DNA of 41,655 nt, from positions 1-41,655 of the forward strand of contig SXTU01000026.1 of the NCBI GenBank assembly GCA_005791875.1, in the 5' to 3' direction. Positions 35,039-41,655 of this stretch are shown piece after piece; positions within the stretch are counted from its first letter, which is position 1, and each line of letters starts with the position of its first letter. The translations under genes and the position numbers were made by a program. The stretch is from Verrucomicrobiales bacterium. GTDB lineage: Bacteria; Verrucomicrobiota; Verrucomicrobiia; Limisphaerales; SXTU01. The notes beneath the pieces were generated by a model, which worked only from the letters and a program-made list of their open reading frames with translations, was not told where the DNA came from and searched no databases.

Positions 35039-37778
35039 TTTTTCACCACAGAGACACGATGAACACAGAGGCCTTCCTCCGGGGCTTCCCTCTGTGTTCA
35101 TCGCGACTCTGTGGTCCATCCTTCTGCTGGCCGCCTCGACCGTTGGCCAAGCCGCCGCGCCGGTGCCACCGAAGGCTGCTCCCGCTGCGCCCGCCGTGGC
35201 CTTGCCCGCGCCGGCGTGGGTGCCGGGCTATCGCGTGCGTTTCCCGCTGCGGCTCATCGGCGATTTCGCGAGCGAGAAGGCGCAGACGCAGTCGGTCATC
35301 GCGCGCCTGCCCGCCGCCGGCTGGCTGCGGCCCGATGGCGCGGACATCTGCGTGCAACGGCAGGATGGAACGGTCCTGCCCGTCGCCGTGCTTTCGCACC
35401 AACCCGATGGCGAGACGCTCATCCAGTTCAAACGCAACACCAACGACCCGGTCTATTGGGCCTACGCGGGCAACGCGAAGCTGCCGCATCCGAACGTCGC
35501 GGCGCTGCCCGAGGGTATCACCGTCGAGTTCCGCAACTGGACCGGCACCTCACTGGCGAGCTGGGCGGAGGTGGTCGGGAGCTTGAAGCAAAGCCCGGCA
35601 GTCATCGGCAACGGCTTCGTGGACCAGGTGGTGCAGAACGTGAACCCGGCGCGGCCGGACAACGTGCGGAACTTCGCCGCGTCCTATCGCGGCTTCTTCC
35701 GCATCCCGGAGGACGGCGCTTACAAGTTCTACCTCGGCGCGGAGAACGCGGCGTTCCTCTTCATCCACACGAACCGCGTCTTCGAGCAGACCGGCGCGGC
35801 GCGTTTCGCCAATCGCATCCTCGCCAGCGCGTGGCGCGAAGTGGAGCTGAAGGCGGGCGTGCATTCTTTCGAGGTGCATCATGTGGCTGGTCCCGCCGCC
35901 GGCGTGGCGAATTGCACGCTCTACCTGAAGCGCGACCCGGCGAACAAGAAGCTCGCCGCCGCCGCCGTCCCCGCCGGGATGTTCGCCCAGGCCACGCGTG
36001 CCGAGGTCGCGGGCATCGAGGGCGCGAACGGCGCGGCGGCCATGACGTTCGCGTGGGGAGTTGACGACACGTTGAGCACGCCGGGGCTGGCGTTGCACCT
36101 CGTGCGCTTCGAGGCGCACGGCGCCAGTCCGGACCCGACGAAGGTGCAGTGGGACTTCGGCGACGGCACGCGCGGCACGGGGCGCTCGCCGACGCACGTT
36201 TATTTCAAGCCCGGCGAGTATCGCGTCACGCTGGACGCGGGCGGCGGCGCACCGCCGGTCACGCAACGCATCTACGTCTGGACCGCGCCGATACCCACCA
36301 GCCCGCACTCGCTCGGACGCGCGGTCGAGCTGTTGTCCGCCGCCGACTGGAGCGGCTGGGACGCGCAACGGTTCAACGCCGCCTTCGATTTCCTCCTCGT
36401 CTCCGAGCAGCCGCACCGCTGGCCGCTGGTCGAGCGGCTCGCGCGGCATTTGCTCGCGCAGCCGGACCTTGATGTGAAGCGCCGCATAGCGCTGCAAACG
36501 ACCTTGATGGAAGCGCTGGCCCGGCAAGGTCGCGGCACGGAGGCGATGGCGCTGATGGACGAGGCGCTCAAGGTCGCCGGCAAGGTCCCGAGCCTGCGCG
36601 TCACCCTGCTGCTCAAGGGCGCGGACTTGCAGTGGAATTATCTGAAGGAGTTTCCCAAGGCCGCACAGCTCTACGAGGGCATCATCAATGACCATCGCGG
36701 CCTCGGGCATCCGGCGGTGCGCGAGGCGGCGATTCACTGGGGCGACCTCTTCACGCAGGCCGGCGACCTCGTGCAAGCCGCCGAGCGCTACCGACTCGCG
36801 AAGTCGCTGGGCGGCGAGCGCTTCGCGGCGACCGGCCAGAACGAGGCCATCCAGCGCGGCGCGTTGCTGCGCATCACGGAACAAAAGCTCCGCACCGGCG
36901 ACGTGCGTGGCACGCGGCTGCTGCTGGAGCGGCTGGAGCTGGAATTCCCCGAGCAAAAACTCGAAGGCATGTATCGCTTCCTGCGCGCGGAGACGGACCG
37001 TTTCGCGGGCCGCTACGAGGACGCCATCCGCCATTACGAAGTGCTGCTGAAGCTCCGCCAGTGGGCCGGCTTCCGCGACCGCGCGATGCACGGCCTGGCC
37101 GATTGCGCGCTGCGGCAGGAGGATTTCGCGACCGCGCAGGCGTGGCTGGAAAAGCTGCGCGAGACGTTCCCCGACTACTTCATGCAGCAGAAGCTCACGC
37201 CGGTCTTCGCCGTGGTGAAGGCCCGCGCCGAACGAGTCACCGCCGCGAAGACGAACGCGGTGGCCGCCGCGGACGCGACCTTTCGCGGCCACGTCACCGG
37301 CTTCGAGCCGGGCGACACGCAACCCGCCGGGCGCTTCGACCGCGTCGCCTTCGAGCCCATGTTGGGGATGGACGGGCCGACGGTGACCAGCGGGCGTTTC
37401 AGCATGACGAAGGATTTGCGCAACGTGCCGCCCGACAGCGCGTGCTGGGTGGAGTTCTGGTATCGCAAGCAAGGCAACACGAGCCTGGAGCCGTATCAAT
37501 ACTGCTACATGAACGTCTGGATGTATGCTGGCGCGGACGGCCCGGCCACGAGTCCCACGGCGCACCAACTCATCCCGCTGGACCGCGCGTCCTATGGCCA
37601 GTGGCGCAAGGCCGCCGTGCGCATCCGCACCCCGCTCGCGCCGGACGCGCTACTGAAGCTGGAGCTCATCAACATCACGGGCACCGTGCAGATTGACGGC
37701 CTGAAAATCTTCCCCGTGAGTGACCGCCAGAGCGATTCCCTGCGGAGTTTCATCGAGGCCGAGGAGGTGGAACAATGA
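35025..37778 (+). CDS. Secreted DUF2341/PA14/PKD/TPR multidomain protein
   Basis: A 917-aa protein. The ATG at 35025 lies 14 nt before the upstream stop. The first 30 residues are encoded by a palindrome (FSPQRHDEHRG, then VFIATLW), whose right arm supplies the start of the signal-peptide core VFIATLWSILLLAASTVG. GTG 35094 is an alternative start inside the palindrome. Domains: DUF2341-like (about 63-147, VPGYRVRFPLRLIGDF); PA14 (about 165-302, YRGFFRIPEDGAYKFYLG); PKD (about 358-422, VQWDFGDGTRGTGRSPTH); TPR-like helices (about 425-725); and a C-terminal jelly roll (about 752-898, VTGFEPGDTQPAGRFDR). PA14 and PKD point to carbohydrate binding at the surface. The stop overlaps the next ATG (ATGA). 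Confidence 0.85.
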   Translation: MNRSDFSPQRHDEHRGLPPGLPSVFIATLWSILLLAASTVGQAAAPVPPKAAPAAPAVALPAPAWVPGYRVRFPLRLIGDFASEKAQTQSVIARLPAAGWLRPDGADICVQRQDGTVLPVAVLSHQPDGETLIQFKRNTNDPVYWAYAGNAKLPHPNVAALPEGITVEFRNWTGTSLASWAEVVGSLKQSPAVIGNGFVDQVVQNVNPARPDNVRNFAASYRGFFRIPEDGAYKFYLGAENAAFLFIHTNRVFEQTGAARFANRILASAWREVELKAGVHSFEVHHVAGPAAGVANCTLYLKRDPANKKLAAAAVPAGMFAQATRAEVAGIEGANGAAAMTFAWGVDDTLSTPGLALHLVRFEAHGASPDPTKVQWDFGDGTRGTGRSPTHVYFKPGEYRVTLDAGGGAPPVTQRIYVWTAPIPTSPHSLGRAVELLSAADWSGWDAQRFNAAFDFLLVSEQPHRWPLVERLARHLLAQPDLDVKRRIALQTTLMEALARQGRGTEAMALMDEALKVAGKVPSLRVTLLLKGADLQWNYLKEFPKAAQLYEGIINDHRGLGHPAVREAAIHWGDLFTQAGDLVQAAERYRLAKSLGGERFAATGQNEAIQRGALLRITEQKLRTGDVRGTRLLLERLELEFPEQKLEGMYRFLRAETDRFAGRYEDAIRHYEVLLKLRQWAGFRDRAMHGLADCALRQEDFATAQAWLEKLRETFPDYFMQQKLTPVFAVVKARAERVTAAKTNAVAAADATFRGHVTGFEPGDTQPAGRFDRVAFEPMLGMDGPTVTSGRFSMTKDLRNVPPDSACWVEFWYRKQGNTSLEPYQYCYMNVWMYAGADGPATSPTAHQLIPLDRASYGQWRKAAVRIRTPLAPDALLKLELINITGTVQIDGLKIFPVSDRQSDSLRSFIEAEEVEQ
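35046..35114. repeat. CCACAGAGACACGATGAACACAGAG palindrome, copy 1
   Basis: Arms 35046-35070 and 35090-35114 are 25-nt inverted copies with two mismatches and a 19-nt loop. Copy 2 is at 37810-37897. It sits inside the N-terminal coding region of the DUF2341/PA14 gene. Confidence 0.92.
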
Positions 37779-40093
37779 AACGACGCCACAGCCAGACCAG
37801 CGCCGATTGGGACCACAGAGACACGATGAACACAGAGAAAGACATTTCAGCGAAACCTCCTCTGCTCTTCTCTGTGTTCATCGCGTCTCTGTGGTCCAAC
37901 TCCCCTCTCCATCCTGTGACGAAACGCATTCTTCCGCTCGCCCTCGGCCTCACAGCCCTGTGTCTCGTCTCCCCTGTGGTGGCCAAGGAAATTCATTCCA
38001 ACGGCCTTGGGGGCGGGCGGTGGAGCGATGCTTCCACTTGGAAGGGCGGCGCGGTGCCGACGGCCGAGGACGAAGCCGTCATCGCCGCCCGCGACACCGT
38101 AGTCTTCGACCGCGACGACTCCGACAAGCCCACCTGCAAGCAGTTGCTGCTCGACGCGAACTCCAACCTCGCGTTCCAAGCCGGCCAGGGTCGCCGCGTG
38201 CTCGCGGTGGACGGAATGGTCGAGGCTTACGGCAGCATCAAGATGCACGCGCCCGGGCTGACCGATGCGATGGAACTGCGCTTGGTGGCCACGAACACGG
38301 CGGAACGCATCTTCAAGCTCCAGCGCGGCGGTTCGTTGTTCCTCGTCGGGCGCGCGAATCTGCCGGACGGCAAACGCAACGTCGCCATCGTTTCGCCCAT
38401 CGCACCGGGCGAGAAGAACCCGCCGCCCGCTGAACTCACCGCCGTTGCGCGGACGATGGTGGATTTGCAGAACGCGCAGTTCGACAACGTGCAGGTGAGC
38501 CTCGCCGGCATAGACAACACCGGGGACAAGCCGAACGAGCGGTGCAACGTGATTGGCAACCGCTTCACCGCGTTCGCTCGCCTGAGCCTCTCGGGGTGCG
38601 ACACGCCGGCCATCGTGCGCAACGAGTTCCGCGCGCAGAAGGCGGCGATGGTGCGGCCTTCCGCACTTTCCGTGAGCAGTTGCCAGCTTGCGGACATCCG
38701 CGAGAATCGCATCTACGGCGCATACGCCATCGGCATCGCCGTCAGCGCGGGGGAGGTCAGCGTGACCGGCAATGTCATCGAGGACTGCGCGTCGGGCATC
38801 TCATGGCACACCGGCAATGCCATGCTGAAGCAGAACATCCTTCGCCACTGCAACACCGGCATGAGCCTGCGCACGTTGACCGGGAGCGCGGAGGACACGT
38901 TGATTGACCGCTCCGTCACCGCCGTCTCGCTCGCGGCTGCGAAGGTTCAGCTCACCAGCATCACCGTCACCAACGCCGTGACGAACAAGGTGCTGCACCT
39001 GGTCTCCAGTTCGCTCACGATGCTCAACTGCAACATCCCGCCCGAGCAAATCACGCTCACGCCGTCGTCGGCCAAGCCGAAGATTGTGCGCGGCGAGGAG
39101 CCGTTGGAGGTGCTGGAGTTCCTCGTGGTGCGCGTGAAGGACGAGTTCCCGCGCAACACACACGTCGAGGTCGTCACCACGAATCTGGAGAAGCCGCTCG
39201 CGCCGGGGGCCTCCGATTTGAACATCCGCAATTCCCCCGCGCCGGTGCGGGCCGACGGCATGACCGCGCTGCCGCACACGCTCACGCCGCTGGTTGTGAA
39301 GTCGTGGCGCATGCAGGAAGACGGCGTGGTGGTGCCCGCGCCGGAATACATGCTGAGCGTGTGGACGCTGCCCACCGTGTTCCCGGGCGCGATGAAATCC
39401 ACCGCCGACCTCAAGCTCGACGCGGAATACTATCGCGAAGAGTCCGCCAAGGCTGCCAAGGCCGTCACGGACGCGCGCGCCACGGCGGACAAGCTCGCGG
39501 CCAAGGCCGCCGTTGACCAGACCGCCGCCGAGTCCGCGTGGACCGCCGCAAAGGCCGCAGTCGACCAAGCCACCGCCGCGCTCGCCACCGCGCAGAAGCA
39601 GGCTGGGGACGACAAGCTCGCCGCTGACAAGGCCGCCGCGCTTTCCGCCGAGATGGCCAAGGCGGTCATCACCGCCCACGGCGCAGTGGTCAAAATCGCC
39701 ACCAAGGACGTGGAAGCCCGCGCCGCCGCTGAGGCCGCGTGGACGAAGGCGCGGGGGGTTGCCGCGAATGCCGCCGCCGACATGCTCAAAGCGCAGAAGA
39801 CGAGCGCCGCCAGCAAACTCGCCGCAGACAAAGCCGCCGCCGAGTCATCCGCAAAAGCGAAAGACGTCACCGACGCCCGCACCACCGCGGACAAGCTCGC
39901 CGCCAAACTAGCCACGGAAAGAGCCGCCGCCGAAGCCAACGTGAAGCTCGCTCAAGCCGTCGCCGCCAAGGCCGCCGCGCAACCCACCGCGCTGCCGAAG
40001 GTGCTCAAAACCCTCAAGCTCACCCCCAGCCACACCTGGCACCGCCCGCAGCCGAACGCGCCGGAGCCGACGGTGGAAGTCCAGTTGCCATGA
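37775..40093 (+). CDS. Secreted G8-like/beta-helix protein with Ala-Lys coiled-coil tail
   Basis: The ATG at 37775 overlaps the upstream stop (ATGA), giving 772 aa. Residues about 13-42 are encoded by a palindrome. The signal peptide follows (TKRILPLALGLTALCLVSPV), for which GTG 37916 would be a normal start (725 aa). The mature part begins with a G8-like motif (LGGGRWSDASTWKGGAVPT, then EDEAVIAARDTVVF). A right-handed beta-helix follows (about 225-425, with NRIYGAYAIGIAVSAGEVSV and NVIEDCASGISWHTGNAML). The last 220 residues are an Ala/Lys-rich helix with repeated ADKLAAKAAV and AADKAAA words, then a Pro-rich end. Probably surface-bound and glycan-interacting; the tail resembles histone H1-like repeats by composition only. 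Confidence 0.8.
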   Translation: MKRRHSQTSADWDHRDTMNTEKDISAKPPLLFSVFIASLWSNSPLHPVTKRILPLALGLTALCLVSPVVAKEIHSNGLGGGRWSDASTWKGGAVPTAEDEAVIAARDTVVFDRDDSDKPTCKQLLLDANSNLAFQAGQGRRVLAVDGMVEAYGSIKMHAPGLTDAMELRLVATNTAERIFKLQRGGSLFLVGRANLPDGKRNVAIVSPIAPGEKNPPPAELTAVARTMVDLQNAQFDNVQVSLAGIDNTGDKPNERCNVIGNRFTAFARLSLSGCDTPAIVRNEFRAQKAAMVRPSALSVSSCQLADIRENRIYGAYAIGIAVSAGEVSVTGNVIEDCASGISWHTGNAMLKQNILRHCNTGMSLRTLTGSAEDTLIDRSVTAVSLAAAKVQLTSITVTNAVTNKVLHLVSSSLTMLNCNIPPEQITLTPSSAKPKIVRGEEPLEVLEFLVVRVKDEFPRNTHVEVVTTNLEKPLAPGASDLNIRNSPAPVRADGMTALPHTLTPLVVKSWRMQEDGVVVPAPEYMLSVWTLPTVFPGAMKSTADLKLDAEYYREESAKAAKAVTDARATADKLAAKAAVDQTAAESAWTAAKAAVDQATAALATAQKQAGDDKLAADKAAALSAEMAKAVITAHGAVVKIATKDVEARAAAEAAWTKARGVAANAAADMLKAQKTSAASKLAADKAAAESSAKAKDVTDARTTADKLAAKLATERAAAEANVKLAQAVAAKAAAQPTALPKVLKTLKLTPSHTWHRPQPNAPEPTVEVQLP
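37810..37897. repeat. CCACAGAGACACGATGAACACAGAG palindrome, copy 2
   Basis: Arms 37810-37839 and 37868-37897 are 30-nt inverted copies with one mismatch and a 28-nt loop. It is in frame with the beta-helix gene and lies between its coupled ATG and its signal peptide. The loop sequence differs from copy 1. Confidence 0.93.
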
Positions 40094-40232
40094 AGTCAGT
40101 CCGCGCACCAATAAAGCCCGGCGCAGCCGCGTCCAACACGCCGATGCAACCACCCACCCTTCGGCCCGCCGCGCTAGCTTGTCGTCAGAGGCACCGCAGC
40201 TTGGTGCAGCATGCGTGGGCGTTCGTAGCCGC

Positions 40233-40369
40233 TCTCCCTCACCCCAGCCCTCTCCCGCTGAGAGAGGGAGAAACCTATGCCGCTCCTCGACAAACTGAAC
40301 CGTCCCTTTCCACCACACGGTGCCGACGATTCTCCCTCTCCCAGCGGGAGAGGGCTGGGGTGAGGGAGA
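40233..40369. repeat. CTCCCTCACCCC...GGGGTGAGGG palindrome, copy 2
   Basis: Arms 40233-40271 and 40331-40369 are 39-nt inverted copies that match almost fully. The loop is related to copy 1 at 32770-32905. It occupies most of the 357-bp stretch 40094-40450, which holds no supported gene. An ATG at 40090 overlaps the upstream stop and opens a 109-codon frame through this repeat to 40419, without a signal peptide or domain, so I do not call it. Confidence 0.93.
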
Positions 40370-40418
40370 AATGCTCGAACATACCCCGAAGTTTCCCCGC
40401 TCACCGTGACGTGGCTTG

Positions 40419-40452
40419 ATTCGCCATTCGCCATTCCCATTCCCATTCCCAT
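40419..40452. repeat. Short tandem repeat before the ABC gene start
   Basis: ATTCGCC occurs twice and is followed by three CCCATT-type units ending in the start codon (TTCCCATTCCCATTCCCATG). It replaces a normal ribosome binding site: no AGGAG-like sequence is present in the 30 nt before the ATG. Confidence 0.7.
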
Positions 40453-41655
40453 GCCCTTGCTCGAAGCCCGCTCGCTGACCAAGTCCTTCCCAGGCGTGCG
40501 CGCGCTCAAGGGCGTGAGTCTCACCGTCGAGCGTGCCGAGGTGCTCGCGGTCATCGGCGAGAATGGCGCGGGCAAGAGCACGCTCATGAAAATTCTCGCT
40601 GGCGTGCAGACCGCTGACTCCGGCGAAATCCTCCTCGACGGCCAGCCCGTCGCGCTCGACTCGGTCCACGACGCCCTCGCCAACGGTATCGCGCTCATCC
40701 ATCAGGAGCTGAACCTCGCCGATAATCTCGACGTGGCGGCCAACATCTTCCTCGGTCGCGAGCCGCGCCGCTTCGGGCTGATTGACACCGCGCGCACCCA
40801 CCGCGAGGCGAAGCAGTTTCTCGACGCCGTCGGCCTCGACGTAAAGCCCGACACGCTCGTCAGCACGCTCGCCATCGGCCAGCAGCAGCTTGTCGAGATC
40901 GCCACGGCGCTCTCCACCAACGCCCGCGAGCTCATCATGGACGCGCCGACCTCCAGCCGGTCGGCGGGCGAGGCGGAGAATCTTTTCAAGGTCATCAATG
41001 ACCTGCGCACGCGCGGGGTGAGCATCGTTTACATCTCGCACCGCCTCGGCGAGGTGAAGCGCCTCGCCGACCGCGTGACCGTCCTGCGCGACGGCGAAAA
41101 CAGTGGCGGCCTGGCCCGCGAGGAAATCAACCACGCCACGATGGTGAAGCTCATGGTGGGCCGCGACCTCTCGCAATTCTATCCGCACGAGCCCCACAGG
41201 GCAGGGGAGGTGGCGCTGCATGTGGACCGGCTTCGCACGCCCATGTATCCGCGCCACGAAGTCAGTTTCAAGGTGCATGCCGGGGAGATTGTCGGCCTCG
41301 CCGGCCTTGTCGGGGCGGGGCGGACGGAAGTGTTGCTTTCCCTCTTCGGCGTCACGCCCGCGCTGGGCGGCACCATTCACGTTGGCGGCAAAGAGATTTC
41401 CCCCGCGTCGCCACAGGAAGCCATCGAAGCCGGCCTCGCGCTCGTGCCTGAGGACCGCAAGCAGCAGGGCGTCGTGCTCGGCATGCCCGTGCGTGAGAAT
41501 GTGAGCCTCGCCAGCCTGCGCCGCGACCAGCGCAACGGCTTCCTCAACCAGCGGCGCGAAGTTGAGTTGAGCACCGAGATGATCGGTGCGATGCGCATCA
41601 AGACGCCGAGCGACCGGCAGGTGGTGCAGTTCCTCTCCGGCGGCAACCAGCAGAA
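40451..41655 (+). CDS. Sugar ABC transporter ATP-binding protein, two NBDs (3' end outside window)
   Basis: RbsA/MglA/XylG-type ATPase for uptake of a monosaccharide; 401 codons to the window edge, no stop seen. The first NBD has Walker A GENGAGKSTLMKILAG, Q-loop IHQELNL and signature LAIGQQQLVEIATAL. Its Walker B reads LIMDAPTSSR: residue 165 is Ala (GCG) where the family has catalytic Glu, and residue 170 is Arg where Leu is usual. The H-loop YISHRLGEV is normal. The second NBD shows GLVGAGRTEVLL, VPEDRKQQGVV and LSGGNQQ at the edge. Permease and binding-protein genes would be expected beyond the window. The start follows a tandem repeat with no clear ribosome site. Confidence 0.9.
   Translation, partial: MPLLEARSLTKSFPGVRALKGVSLTVERAEVLAVIGENGAGKSTLMKILAGVQTADSGEILLDGQPVALDSVHDALANGIALIHQELNLADNLDVAANIFLGREPRRFGLIDTARTHREAKQFLDAVGLDVKPDTLVSTLAIGQQQLVEIATALSTNARELIMDAPTSSRSAGEAENLFKVINDLRTRGVSIVYISHRLGEVKRLADRVTVLRDGENSGGLAREEINHATMVKLMVGRDLSQFYPHEPHRAGEVALHVDRLRTPMYPRHEVSFKVHAGEIVGLAGLVGAGRTEVLLSLFGVTPALGGTIHVGGKEISPASPQEAIEAGLALVPEDRKQQGVVLGMPVRENVSLASLRRDQRNGFLNQRREVELSTEMIGAMRIKTPSDRQVVQFLSGGNQQ

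Noticed and set aside
40090-40419. 109-codon frame starting with an ATGA overlap after the beta-helix gene
   Set aside because: Almost wholly encoded by the CTCCCTCACCCC repeat, with no signal peptide or domain. Kept in mind because its start fits the pattern of the four genes before it.
1-41655. tRNA, rRNA, CRISPR arrays, prophage or insertion sequences
   Set aside because: None recognised. The repeats are single palindromes, not spaced direct repeats, and no transposase or integrase frame is present.

Overview
The window looks like chromosomal DNA of a GC-rich verrucomicrobial bacterium; a planctomycete or lentisphaeran relative is the alternative. The grounds are: two pseudopilins of the HX9DG class, a formylglycine-type sulfatase, many large secreted beta-propeller and sialidase-like proteins, a DUF4838 protein, PA14/PKD proteins with long signal peptides, and a high density of intergenic palindromic repeats. 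No rRNA, tRNA, CRISPR array, phage module or transposase was recognised.

Left part (1-13 kb, minus strand): miaB; two tandem pseudopilins; a tight five-gene operon (SMP-30-like propeller, zeta-type P-loop kinase, 73-aa protein, esterase, sulfatase), four of whose genes are joined by ATGA overlaps; a cation diffusion facilitator; a two-module AsnC/Ahb-like protein; and a two-component pair in which the REC-histidine kinase is intact but the response regulator carries two frameshifts and a stop. Next come a 1402-aa propeller/sialidase/M23-like fusion and, downstream of it, a stand-alone copy of its C-terminal module that is interrupted by a TGA where the paralogue has Trp.

Middle (17.4-28.9 kb): a Tat-exported BNR protein, a half-size TauE/SafE permease, a CusF-Sco1 copper protein, a divergent pair of large secreted putative carbohydrate-active proteins (806 and 1094 aa), a family 9-like carbohydrate-binding protein and a secreted propeller. 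This suggests scavenging of complex, probably sulfated, glycans.

Right part (29-41.6 kb, plus strand): an operon led by a 1234-aa membrane-anchored coiled-coil protein, followed by four secreted proteins (propeller, DNRLRE-like, DUF2341/PA14/PKD/TPR, G8-like/beta-helix/Ala-Lys coiled coil). The window ends inside a sugar ABC transporter ATPase whose first Walker B lacks the catalytic Glu.

The most unusual signal is the behaviour of the palindromic repeats. At least eight families occur. One copy lies in frame inside the 1402-aa gene. In four consecutive genes of the right-hand operon, palindromes lie in an open frame between the start codon next to the upstream stop and the signal peptide. 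Three lesions (response regulator, TGA-interrupted gene, Walker B) may be real decay or assembly errors; read-level data would decide.
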